A DNA stretch of 64,000 bases from Aulostomus chinensis (Eukaryota; Chordata; Actinopteri; Syngnathiformes; Aulostomidae), in NCBI GenBank assembly GCA_037954235.1, contig JBBMOA010000002.1, positions 11,956,009 to 12,020,008 on the forward strand, read 5' to 3'. The notes beneath the pieces were generated by a model that was not told the DNA's origin, made no database searches, and saw nothing but the letters and a program-made list of their open reading frames with translations. Positions 22,456 through 36,300 of this stretch are shown here, piece by piece; the stretch's first letter is position 1, and every line of letters begins with the position of its first letter. A program made the translations under genes and the position numbers.

Positions 22456-25400
22456 TGTGAAATCTGCCCTCCTGCCTGCTGCTGCTCCTCAAGTTGGTCT
22501 GCTGCCGACTGTGCAGATATTTCGTTGCACGAGCATCTCTCTCTCCCAAATTTGTATTCACTCCACGGCTTCTTCAGCTTGACCCGGTTTTGAAGCCCCT
22601 AAAATTTTCATGACTCCCGTCCGTTGAGAGGCGCTGAGTCTGTGTTGTCATTCAAGTTTGAATGCTACATATTTGTGGGCTGTTTTCAACCGTCTGAATT
22701 GAAACAACAATATACTCTTCTGAGGATGATACATTTGAACAACTACATCTTTTTTTTTTTTTTGCACTAATAATTCTAATTCCTCCGAATTAAAATCTCT
22801 GATTTAGTCACAGTCTCATCACACAAAGGCATATTTGTTTAAATCCAGTTGTAGTAGTTAGTAGCGGTAACTTTTTTTTTTTCATCCTTAGAAAAACAAA
22901 ATAAAACATTGTACTAGCCATGACATTAATGTCAACCACCCCAGGATAAAAATGGTCTCTCTCAGGGTTCCTTTCCAGCCTGGCTATTGATCAGAATATT
23001 TTCATGACCTCATCCAATCTGTCTGGTGCTTTGCTCAGAACCACGATCACACTGTCCATATATATGCTATGTATACCAGGGGTTTTGGTCTCACATTATA
23101 ACTAGATTTTAGGTCTTAGATAATAATTATTAGATTAAGACCAGAAATATTGAATGAATGAATGACCTTTTACCTGGAGGTCCCCAGGGTGCCAGACCCG
23201 CTCACTGAGCCAGGCTCGTCAGTCAGAGCATTTTCTCAGTGGCAATGGCATCGCAGTCAGGTTTGAAAAGTGTGTGTAAAAAAGCAGGAAATCCTAAGCA
23301 AGTTAAATGTAACGACAGTATTTTACCAGACCAGGACATGTCGGATGTGACCTTTTGTGTGATGGTCTTGAAAATGTATGTTTCCAAGGTTCTTTTTTTT
23401 TAGTGGTGCCTCCTCATAGTTTATTACTACGGCCAGTTGGTGGCAGTAGCGTACTTAAAAGCTTGAATGCCAAACGCCAGTAAAGGAAAACAAAACAGAA
23501 AAGCCATGGAGCCTCTGGTTCAGTGTGGCAAACTGGACGGTGCAGGTTGAATGAATCCAGTTTTCAAGCACTAATATGCAGCGCTGGTTTATTTTCCCTC
23601 TTGGGGATCCTAGGGGATCCTCTCCTCTCCTCTCACTACTAATCATATTGACTTACACATGAACCTCTTCCATCTCTCTCATCCTTTCAACACAGTTTCC
23701 ACAGTTTTCCGTGAGTCTGCTGACGAGCTCGGCTCAGGCAGACGGTTCGGGATGCGAGAAGAGATGAAAGAGCACAAGAGACAGTGAGGCAAGGGAGCAC
23801 TAGCAGATTTTAAGGTGTCACTCTAAGATTTCCCTGATTCACTGCTTCCATCTTTCATTGCCTTTGATGCTCTCTCAAAAAAACACAACATAAAAAAACA
23901 ACAACAACCCACATGATTTCAGGGGTTTTCAGCGCTGCTCCAGCCTCAGCAGGAGAGAGATGAGAGAGTGAATTTAAATGGAGCTGATTTGAATTTCACC
24001 CACAGTCGAAGCTGCCAGTGTGGACAGTAATTGCTCCGGTTGCAGTTCCCCTCTTGCTGATCATTTACTGCTGTCGCTCAATTCTGCTGAATCTGCACAT
24101 TCCAGCTGATGGAAGCCCCCACCCCCAACACACACACACACACACACACACTCTTTTCTCTCTTCCTCTGTTAGTAAAAATTGAATGCGGAGTAAAATCA
24201 TAATTTAAAAACCTACAATCCTTTAATTTGCATACATGTTGCATCCAAAGCAGCTTTACGTGGGGGTTGCTGCAGGGATGATGTGTTTTTAGAGGCCAAC
24301 CCAGAAGTTAGCATCACCATTGGTTCCCTCCACTAAAAGGCAGTGGGCTTTTCACCGCAGATTTTAGATTTTTGTTGTAAATAAGCCCTCTCTGGCGGAC
24401 AGAATTTGAGATTTGATCAACCATTTCTTCTAAAAACTGAGGAAGCATGTAGTTGGTCAAGATGTGTGACATGAACATGGTATTTCTAACGACTGCATTC
24501 AGTCTACAAAAATAATAAAAGTGGTCATTTCTAAATTTTATCTTATTGAGCAAAGCATGTCAGTTGCATAAATTTTGTTTGCAACAGAGATATCGTTCCG
24601 CAGTAATCCAAAATCCTTGGCTCTCTAGCAACCGAAGGGTCGCTGGTTCGATCCTCACTTCCCCCGGTGACCATGTCCAAGTATCCTTGAGCAAGATACT
24701 GAACCCCTAATTGCTCCTGATGGCCCTTCAATGGACTGGTGACCTGTCCAGGGTGAACCCTGCCTCTCACCCAATGTCAGCTGGGATAGGCTCCACCCCT
24801 GTGACCCTTAATGGATAAGCGGTATAGGAAATGGATGGATGGAAGGATTGTGTCATGTATGCATGTTGGGCTGCAACGATTGATAATATCAATAAAAATA
24901 AATGTAAAAAAAAAATTACCAATTTGCTGAACAATTTTTTTTTTAATTTCCATTTTTTTCTATTTCACATGGCTAAATCTTCGCTTATGTCTCTTCTTTC
25001 TCACCATACATTTTCAGCTTTAGTGTCCTGTAGCATTTTACTCTGATGTGTGATGTAATGTGCAGTGTTCTCCTGGTGTGTAAGTGTGTGTATGAGTGTG
25101 TGTGTAGGGGTGTTGGCTCTGCAGGATATGACCAGCCGCCAAGGCCTCGCTGTATAGCCATATGCTTGTGTGGTTTCAGTGTAGGAGGCAACAGCGGTCA
25201 TTGTGACGTTCACACTGTAGGATGAGCGTGTTGGGCCGCACGCGTTTGTCTGCAGGACGCTTATGCTCTCTTGATCTGGTGAGTCCAGCTGACTCAAGAA
25301 CATGAATGAAGAAGAAGAGAAGGAGAGTGCAACTGTGAACTAAGAGCAGGTGAAAGCGTCTCCGCTAGCGGGTATAGTTATTTGTGATGAGGTCTTCTCT

Positions 25401-28173
25401 CTGTATTCTAGCAGCAGAAACAGATCTGATCATTTTTTTGGGCGGCCATGTTGACTCTTTGTTGGCATGATGGGAATCCTCTTTACTGGGAACTTGAGTC
25501 TTCCTAAAAAAGAACATTTCCACATCCAGCTGCATGAACGAGCAGGTATGTTGCTCCAAAGATGGTGGCTCGCTAGCTGGACTGTGAGAAATTCTGATCT
25601 GTTTTTAGGTGATTTTTGTTATATAGAGACATAATGCATTCAAATCCTGCCAACAATGAAGGGGATAACCACTGACTTTGTACTGCATGGAGCTCTTAGC
25701 GACTGGAAATGACCTAAATACTGCTGGGTGTTGGGATGAACATCTAACAGGCTAAACGATTACATTACTTTACAAGTCACCGAAGTGAACAACTGAGTCT
25801 GTAAGGAGGAAAAGTGTTGGATGCAGGCGTCACGGTGAGGCGTCAGCAGGGCTGCATTCATACGAATACTGTGTGAGTCTGACACTCACTTGACTGATGT
25901 GTGCAACAAGAATTAGGCTACTAATAAGTCAAAAGTCACAAGTCAGGCACTGCAGTGGCTTGGTGGAGATGAGCATACTGAACACAAGTGTGCGTCTGGA
26001 AGTTTCCTCAACTTTTTGTTTTGCTCATTTTCTGCAGTAATCCACAATTCAGTGTACAAATCTCGTTAGTTTTCTGGTCTGGTTAATTCCCAGAGTTTTC
26101 TACTAAAATTCATCACGCCGTGGTCCCATATTGTATTTTCAATACACTGCTCAGCCCTTCAGTCAGTAAATTCAAAGGTTAGCCATAGGAAGATGCTTGA
26201 TGGAAAAGAGAGAGTAAATTTATGACCTGAACATTCACTCCCTGACTGACCTCTGGTTCATTTTAACCTCTGTGGTCATCTACCATCACAACCTGTCTGA
26301 CTCTGTTTTCTGCCCCGTCAGTCATATCAGCCCAAATCCCTCTAATTACAGTAACCTGATAAATACAGTGTTACTATTAAAAATACCATCAGACCCAAGT
26401 TGTCATGAACCAGCTGTCTCCCTCACGAGGATGAATGAAGAGGGGAAGAGGAATAAGAGTCTTACACGATCAATGGCTTCATGAATAATTGAGCGCGTCT
26501 GTGTTTTGCAGAGGGAGGGAGCGATGGAGGGAGAGAGGGAGGAGCGTCCTCTTGTGCAGATGCTTCTCTTGTTTGGGCTTTCCATGGCAGCGGTTGTTCT
26601 GCTAACACAGGCATTTTGCTGCTGTGGCATAGTAAATCTGATGCTCACAGGACAGTGTAAACATCAAAGAGAGAGAGGGGGAGCGAGAGAGAGAGAGAGA
26701 GAGGCTGTATTATATAACACACTGCTCCTCCGCTTTAAATAATTCCCCATCTATCTTTCTCCTCTCCGGGTGAAGCGCAGCAGCAGCAGCAGCCGTAAGA
26801 CTCTGAATTGGACACATCTCTCATCGACCCAGAGGAGCTACACCCCCTCATCCTCCTCTCTTGCTCTCTTGCTCTCTCTCTCTTTCATTGCTCCTCCCTC
26901 CTTCACTTTCAAAACCCCTCACTCCTTCTCCTCCTCCTCCCGGTCTCAGCTTTGGATGCCCTCCTCACTTACAGTATGGACTCAGGAGGGGAAGGAGGAG
27001 AGGGATGGATGGAGGACCAGTGGGAGAAATGGTAGGGCACCTCTCTTGTTTCCTCTCTGTGTTTTTTCTTTACCGGCATATGCAACAACATGGCTGTGTG
27101 ACCTTGTGACTGTTAACACGCTGTCGTCTCCTTGCATCTTCAAGCTCAGGGCAGGCATGTCCTTGAAGGAAAGAGGATGCATATGTCTAAAAGGAGAGGG
27201 AGAGCATGCAACAGAGGTTACACTGACCAAAAATAGGACCCAGAAACCACGAAGGAGGAGATGCATCCCTGTTTGTTATGACAGCGATGCTGTTGTAGTA
27301 AAAGTGCTGCATGGATGGGTTTGTGTTTGTTTTCATACAGCAAACGATGAAGCAGAGGATGTGTGTAGCATCAGGACAGGACAGTCCCGGTCCGGTGCTG
27401 CTCTTGTCCTTGCAGGAGGGCGAAGCTGATGAATGGACATCTGCTTGCAACGTTTCGATCTCTGTGGGAGTGTAAACGTGTGAAGTATTGGGGAGACACA
27501 GGGGGAAATAGGACGGGCAGCTGCTGTGACAGCTTATTTCAGGGTTTCATATGTGTGCAGTGAGACGTAATTGATGCTAAGATGTGTGCAAGTGTGAAAT
27601 ATCCACCGTTTCCCTTTGTTACTCATTCTGTGTGAGGGATTTTAGCATCAGCAGCTCATTTGTGTGCTCTCATCTCTCTCCTCAAGCATATTTCTGATCT
27701 ACCCTCACCACCACACGACCTTTTTCCAGCCGTGACAGGATAATACAGTGACTTGTGGCTCCGTTGGGAGGTAGAATCCTGCTGGTTTAGCTGATTGCTC
27801 TTTTTTAAGACCTAACTGACCCTCATCTATACTTGAGCTTCTCAACTGCCGCTGCTGTCCAGTACTTGTAATCAAGCTGCAGGTAAATAGAGTACAGGGT
27901 CGTGATAGCTGGACCCCGGTGGAGACTAATGAGCTGGCCAGCAGGCCCATCATGGCCGGAGCATGAGGTCACGCCGTCCTTCATTAACACAGGCAGAGAT
28001 CCAGAGTGAGGAGGCCCCAATCAGTCGCCCTGTCATCCATCCTGTCAGAGCAGCACAGGCACATCTCCAAAACAAACTGGAACATCTGTCCTGTAGCGCT
28101 GTTGCCCTCCGATATCATTTCCAGCTGTGAACGTAGCAGCTGTGAAATCTGCACTGTTAATTATCTATTGGTC

Positions 28174-28206
<33 letters not shown>

Positions 28207-30301
28207 GGTCATACACAGGGAATTAGGCCAGCAGATTGTAGGTGACAAATGAGCTCAGTGAGCTAGACCTCGCGCTTCTTCAAGCTTAAGTGAAAACTTT
28301 TTATGAATGCACATGTCACATCATCCGCATCAGCAGATATTGGTCTTTTTTTTTAATGTCTCAATGCCTTTGCTGATCATCTGCTTATGAGGAGGAAATA
28401 ACCACAGAGTAAATATAGGATTTATGGGCTTTTCACTTTCACATTTACATGCATTTTTCAGTTTGTACAGAACTTAAACCCTAAAATACTTTTACACATT
28501 TTAAAGATGATGTGTAAAGTCTGCTTATAAGAATGTTACAATATAATAGAATTACACTGTAAATCCTTGTCCTTTTTATATGATGTAAAATGCTCCCTGT
28601 AGGATCCCTTGTTAATTATTATTTCAAATTCCTATGATCAGGAGGGACAGTGACTCGGAGTGACTGAGGGACGTCACTTGGTCATATACTTGACAGATGG
28701 TTGGATGGAAGTTATTGATCTTTTATGTAGACACGCCTTTAAAAAAATATAACATCCATCCATCCATCGTCATCTTCTGCTTATTCCTACTAGTAAGGGT
28801 CGCGGGGGGATGGAGCCTATCCCAGCATCTACGGGCGAGAGGCGGGGTTCACCCTGGACAGGTCTCCAGTCCATCGCAGGGCCAACATAGAGAGACGAAC
28901 AACCATTCACACTGACATTCATACCTACGGTCAATTTAGAGAATCAATCAGCCTCGTCCCCTCTTGATGTCTTTGGACTGTGGGAGGAAGCTGGAGTACC
29001 AGAGAGAACCCACACAGGAACAGGGAGAACATGGAGACTCACACAGAAAGATCCTGTGATGGAGCTGGGACTGGAACCTGGAACCTTCTTGCTGAGAGGC
29101 CACAGTGCTGACCACTGCACCACCGTGCAGCCAAATATAACATCATTTACCGTATTTAATTTTAAAAACATTAAGCGATAAGTTGTATTCCTAAGGATTT
29201 ATGTCCCTTGTGCTACTCTTTTATATGTATTATTGGTGCATTTAACAAACACAGTGCGTCTCTGGACAGGAAAGAGTATGTCCAAAAATGAACAGTATAG
29301 TGATTAATGCTGGAGGAGAGGCAGGCAGAGCCGAGATTATTAGAGTCCAAATCTGTGAGTAGCACATTAAAGATTCACGTCGACCCTGGAGAGCTCACTG
29401 CCACATTCAACTCTTTTGAAATGGAGTGAGTTCAGGAGAGGTGGCTGGGATCCTTCCACAGCCCTGCTGGCTCATTTACATGTGGACAGGCTGCATCAAG
29501 AGTCCTGTCGTTAATGAAGGACTGTGTTGTTGCATTTGTTTGCTGTCTGTGAAAACAGTTTCCACTGTTTACTTCACCTTTTACTTCACAACAGCTAACA
29601 ACCATAGCGTGTTAGCACCCTCAGTTCTGTCCTCATATGTTTAAATGAACAGTTTGCAGCCAGCTGACTCTCACCATCGAGGTACTCTTGGTGAAAGTTG
29701 TAGTGCAGTGTATTTAATCATGCATTCACAAAAAAAGAATAAAAAATCCAAGTCACTGTAATTTTCAGCGGTTCTACACAAATGTTGGAGAGATGGTTTT
29801 ATTTGTTTGTTTACTCCAGTTTACTTAATGGTTATTTGGAAACGTAAATGCACTAATGTTTCTTTTGAAATTTTATTATACTAATTTAAAATTGTGTTTA
29901 AATTGAGAAATACCCATTTAAAGATGATCAGTAATCTGTGTGCATGTTTCTTGATAACCCAACATAACAGTTTTATCACTGTTTTACACCACCAACCGTA
30001 GCATGTGGCACGGCAGCTGAAGTTACGTGCAGCCAAACATCCTCCTCTGATGAAGAGGCTGAATCTGTCACCATGAAGCGCAGGGTGATAATAACCTGTC
30101 ACCGTGACCGGAAGACCTTTAGGGGTCCCTGAGGTCACTGTGTCACAGCGATGATGTCAGCGTCGCCATGTTTTGGCTACTACAGTATTACTACTACTAC
30201 GGTGTGCTGCGTCTCACTTTCAGTGATGACACAGTAGATGTGTTGTAGGGAGCTGGACAACCCTGCCAGTCTGCTGAGTCAGCTGTCTGCAAACATGGAC
30301 C

Positions 30302-30339
<38 letters not shown>

Positions 30340-33300
30340 CTGGTAGGATACTCTCAAGTTCATAGCGTGTTTATAGAGCAGGTTTTGTATGCAGGAGTAA
30401 ACTAAAGTGTGTTTAAGGAAAGTGAGCATTAAACTCTGGACCGGAGGTCAACCTGAAGGTGTTTGGGTCTTCTGCAGGGGCTCAACCACTATCCACCTTG
30501 TTTGAGTCAGAGGTGGAGATTTGGTCCGGTTTCGAACACATAAGAGCTGTCTGCAACTTTTAATGTGAGCATACATGTAGCAACAGTCCCTGCAGTCAAT
30601 AATCAGCATATTGGAGCAGCTACTCCAGCCACGAACATCACGGAGTGACACAACTGTGTTGTTGTCCTTCCTTGTGTCATAACCATGTGGTCTGTCCAGA
30701 GGTATGTCAAAGCAGAAGGCCGTCCCCATTGAGCCTGGATCTGCTCAACGTTCCTGCTTGTTAAAAGGAAGGTTTTCGTCGCCGCTGTTGCAGGATGTGC
30801 CTGCTCATGGAGAATTGTTGGGTGTAAATTCAGTGAAGGAGTGTGGTACTGGACCTGCTCTACTTGTAAGGAGTCATGGGAGAACTTTTGTTGTGATTTG
30901 GGGCTATACAAATGAAACTGACTTGACTATGTAATGACAGAAACTATAGAAACAAATTTGTTTTTGCTGCTGCCAGATTGTTCTCGTCATCAGAGTGTTG
31001 AAGGCTTAACAGGTGCCTGCACGGGCAGGAACAGGATTTTAAGAATCTATTGCACTTAGGAATTTCCGTACATCCCTTTTTAAGAGTCATTTTTAGCTGA
31101 TTTTTACCACCTAAGTATTAGTAATTTCTCTGCCACAGTTAGCTGGTTTTCTATATTGTTTTATTTCATCATTTTCTCACAGATATGGATGTGGTTCAAA
31201 AGTTTTGCAATTTTTTTTCCATTAAAAAAAGAAGTTTAAAAAACATAATAGGGTCTTCGCCTGGAGTACCGTCAGGCTCAGGCCCTAATGAATCCATTTC
31301 TAATAGCAATAATGTAATAATAATGAAATGTTCCAGAAAAGGGAAAAAAATCCTCATGTTTGCATGGGATAAAAATAGAGGAGCGTTTCTCATGTGTTGC
31401 AGCTGTTTGATGTGAGGGTGTACATCGTGGTGGCGTCCGAGCCTTCATGTGTGACCGCATCGTCTGCTCTGTACTCTCGGTTCTCTCTGTTGTTGACATC
31501 CCTCCTCTCCCACCCTCCACTGCAGCAAAGGGGGTCACCCTGTCCCTTCATCGTTCAGGTGGTTAATCTCCCGGCACATCATTTTCTCCCTCCCTCCCAA
31601 CTCTCCCTCCATTAACTTTTGTCCCTATGACTCTTCATCCTTGAACATTGTCTGATCCTCCTCCGTGACATCATTTCCTGTCATGTAGTGGACGCTGCTC
31701 TTCCTCTCCTCTTCAAACTGTTGACACAAAGTGCGATTTTCAAACTCTATTCACAAAAACTCTTACTACAAAACCAACAAATCACCTCCAACCAGTTTCG
31801 TCTGTGCTCCGCATCAAACGGTGTTGTCTGATCACACTGCAAGCTTGTCAGAATAAAACGCAGCATTTACTGCGTCCTACATCAAGAAAAATGAACGCAA
31901 TGTTCAAGCGATGGTGCTCAAAAACACATGCACAGTTGACATAAATACAATTTGCATTTTAAAAAAAAGTCATAAATCTGTGAATTCAATCATTCCAAAC
32001 ACTAAAAAAGTCCTGGACAATGACTTTCAAATGTCGCTGATTTTGAGAAAACAGTTGGAAGTTTCAAGAAAAGTGTCTGTGTGCTTGTGAGAAACTGTAA
32101 AGGAGAAGCTCAGTACAGTCACTCATCGTTCAGCCTAGGCACACATCCCACCAGAGCTCCTCCTCTTCCTCTCATAGTTTCTGTCCATATTTGTTGTCAA
32201 ACTTCAACAGCCTGAGAGCTCTGAACTGGCCTCGGAACGCTTTCATCACATCGTTCTGAGCCGTGGCGTGTAAGCTAGACAGCAGAGGGCTAATTGAAAT
32301 CAGTGGTGCAGCTCCAAAAGACATCCAGTCAACAATGTGCAGAGTTTGTGTATTAAACGAACAGCAGTGTAAGTGCCTGTGGTGTCCAGCTCAAACACTG
32401 CAGTCACATCACAAACGTTTACACATGAAATAGCCAGAAATGTTTCTCTGTTCTGAGCATGAAAGCTGTCACATCATTTCTGAAAGCTCTCCCGACTCGT
32501 TTAGCGAGGAAGAATACCTTCTCTTGTGGTCCATCATCATTTCTCTTCAGGTGCTTGTGCACAGCGTTAGTGCTACTGTGGTGCACTGTTGCAGCTTCAG
32601 CAGTGTACACACTGCTTTTTTGTTCTGTGCTGATCTGAAGTATACTCCCATACTGTCCAAGCCTTTGGGTCTTTAAGACATTTAGTCTCTGAACTTCTTC
32701 ATCAACCGAGTCTGGCCTGTTGGGGGGGGGGCCTTCCATTGCAGGCTCTCCCTGCAGCCGTCACCCAGAAGACTCTGCCCTGCGTTGCTAATCAGACCAA
32801 CCAAGACACTTTCCAGACCAGCAGACCACAATCTGTCTTAAGCAGTCAGAGGGTGGACAGCTGGAGCTGGACTTTGTCGATGATCAGAAGATCGACGGAG
32901 GCATCCTAAACAAGGAGGAGGTTCAGGTGAAGACAGAGCTGTGACTCTAACTGAACAAAAAATACCTGATGAGAAAGAAAAAGAAGAGAGGAGAAAGAAA
33001 GAGAAAGGGCGTCTAGAGAGAGGCGAAGGAGGTGACAATGCAGGAGGTGACGATGCAGGAGGAGACAATAGAGGCCACGGAGAAGCTTTCAAGCGAGATC
33101 AATTGTGATGTCCTCAGAGATGTCAGCAGCTGGTGGAGAACTGCCTCCAACCGCCCTACACCATCAGAAGTCAGACTCAACCACCACAGGATCACCAGCT
33201 GTGACCCCAAACTGGATCTGGCTGCCACCACCAATGACCCACCAGAGAGAATCCATCAGTGTATAAAAAAAAAAGTAAAATCCTGTTCCCACCACATGAA

Positions 33301-36300
33301 ACTACTCTGCCCCGCATTGTAATGAATTCTTCCATGGCCCTGATGCACCGCTCCACCGAGCCTTCTAGATTTGTCTCATCCCACAGACACAAGTGAAGCA
33401 AAACAAGCGATGTGGCTACAGCTAACCAGAGAGAAGAGCCTGCATTCTCTAAGAGCAGGAAATTATGTTGCGCCTCGCTTCAGTTTTTGGTGAAGGTTTA
33501 TAACCTGGGGCTGCACGGTGGTGCAGTGGTCAGCACTGTCCCCTCACATCAAGAAGGTTCCAGGTTCCAGTCCTGGCTCCAGCACAGGATCTTTCTGTGT
33601 GAGTCTCCATGTTCTCCCTGTTCCTGTGTGGGTTCTCTCTGGTACTCCAGCTTCCTCCCACAGTCCAAAGACATCAAGAGGGGACGAGGCTGATTGATAC
33701 TCTAAATTGACCGTAGGTGTGACTGTGAGTGTGAATGGTTGTCTGTCTCTATGTGTTCGTCCTGTGATGGACTGGCGACCTGTTCAGGGTGAACCCCGCC
33801 TCTCACCTGAAGGCTGCTGGGATAGGCTCCACCCCCCCCCCCCCACAACCCTTAACAGGATAAGCAGTAGAAAATCGATGGATGGATGGATGGTTTGTAA
33901 CCTGTTTTATTTTTAGAACAGGGAGCATCAAATGTGAAACGATGATGAAGTTTGTGGTTAGACTGACCAGTTACACCTGTTTTCTTTTGAGAAAATCCAT
34001 TTAACCTGGTAGACGGTTAGATTTTATTTGCGTCACCTCTGTCCCTTAAAGTTTAGCACTTCATTTAGTTTCACTTAGCGTGAGAGAACCACCAACTTTC
34101 CATGAATGAAATGTTACTAAAATATTGACGTTGTCAGCCAGTGGAGCTTCTTTTCTTTGAAAAACAGGAAAAGGGCCAAAATTGGAATCAGCAGGTCAAA
34201 CTTAAAAATAGAAATATAGATAAACAATCTGTTGGAGAAAAAAATCGAATGGCCAAGAAACTGCAATCTGTGCATCTCAAATATATAATGTCTTTAATTA
34301 TAATGTGATACTGACAGTCAAGTCCTTCGACACGTTTCAAAGCCATTTATTGAGACAGACCAGGACGAAGCACAGTAATCACCCCGAAACATGTAGGCAG
34401 CAATTTCTAAAATCCATCTTAAATAAAAAATGGTGAACATTAATGAGAGGAGCGATGCAGCGTCGGCAGTTGCAGGATTGTGCAGCGAAGCTGCTTGATT
34501 GCAACCTCTTCTCCCTCTGTCTCTCGATGATTGCCGTCTCTCTCCCAGCCTCTGTCTTCTTCGATCTCGCTCTCCTCCTCTCCCGCCTCCTTCAGGGCTT
34601 CGTTGTAGAAGCAAACAGATGCTACTATCCAGGCTCTTTCTCTCCCCCAACACGTGATGGTTAAAGACGGTCACAGCTGTGGTGTGCAGCAGCAGCAGGA
34701 GGCAGCTGTGGCGTGGCTGTAACCAGAGATGATATACACATCATGCAGCTCTACAGGTTCACCTGGACTCTAATGCTCTTTGTGATCGCTGTCAGCTTCT
34801 CTTTCATCCCACTAATAACATTTTCCTGCCCTGTGCCTGCCTGGAGGCTGCAGAGTAAAGAGATAACAGACAAACATATTTACAAACAGGGAAACTGAAG
34901 CATTGCTTGCTGGAGGCTAATTGAATCTTGCGTCTGACAGCAGGACAGAGCAGAGTCCTACCTGACAGCGCTGGGACGCTGCAACAAGACCTTGTTTTCC
35001 CTGCAAAACCTTGTGTTTTCCTCCTGGTTCTGACGTTTCTGATGGAGGATGTAAATCACACACACACACACTGGAGTCATATTTCATGGTGTGTTACTGC
35101 CACCAACTGACAGCCAATGGAAGAGAGAATCAGCCAGCAGAAATATGAATCTTGACTTCCAGAAATATTAACACATCAATGTTGGTGGACCCCTTCAAAA
35201 GAAGTGTGAGCACACATGGTGGTTTACAAGTCAGAGTCAACAACAGGCCTGTGCCCATTACATCTGTTTGTCCATGTCCTCTCTACTATCATACCATCTA
35301 AACCGTGGAGACGGCTGTGTATCATCAGCTTTCTACTTTTTTTGCAGGTTGAGTCAATAGACTAGTTTTAAATCTGATGTAACGTACAATTTAATATTAA
35401 GGTGAACAGATGAAAGTTTAGATTCACTCATTGGTGCATCTATCAATTTCTGTCAAAGAAACTTAAAATAGTGTTAGTGATTTCCCTGCAGTCCCCACAG
35501 CCCTCTGTATGAACAGGAAGAGGGGTTTGGAAAGTCTAATTATGATCATTTTGCTTCATATTGCAGTTGTAATTTAATTCATAAAATATGACAGAATCTA
35601 GTTTTGCGTATTACTACCATCTACTACTACTATCAGCCCAGACAACCAAAAAAAACAGAGGAAAACTGGAGTTATTATTTTCAACATTACTGCGCAAATG
35701 TTGCAGAAATCACCTCATGTTTTGGAAAAAGCATATGTTTGGTATGCCTAATTATTCAATGAAACAATTTCATTTTGAAACCCACCGCACACAAATGTTT
35801 GTTTGTATTGTTGTTCAATGCTAGTTTATGTTTTAAAATGACCTGTAATTTGTGTGCTCGTTTCTCAATAACCAGGCAAGTAGACTGAATCTCTTCCATC
35901 GTAATCATAGAAAAATATATAGAACCAGTGTGATTTTTTTTTTCAGGAATCTGTTCAAACAAAATCACGTTTCCTCAACTTCATGTGGTAGGATTTTCAT
36001 TTTTACCACCACACTTAATTTAGAATTAGAATGAGATTGATACACGTTTTCATTCAGCAGCCCCACCTGTGGTTTGGATGTTGCACTTGACAGTGAACTG
36101 TTCAGCCCTTAGTTTTGTGACAGTAACTCCACAATGTGAGCCAGCAGCTCTAATGATCAATTTTCCATCCACTCTACATTAGTCAGCTAAGTCAGTTCTG
36201 TGTTGGGGCTGAGTTTTAGCTGGCTAGGTGGTCTGGTGTAGCTAATGCTTAACTAGCCGCCAGATGATTAGTTGGTTAGTCATACCAGCTGCTGGAGCAC

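Noticed and set aside
26770..27429. 219-codon + strand ORF overlapping the alternative exon
   Set aside because: It is Ser/Leu-rich from CT tracts, in another frame than the JIP1-matching reading, and has no domain.
32419..33322. Adjacent ORFs of 73-106 codons on both strands, possible pseudogene with GA-rich coding-like text
   Set aside because: No frame gives a recognisable protein. The short GGAGGTGACAATGCA repeats near 33030 explain part of the openness.
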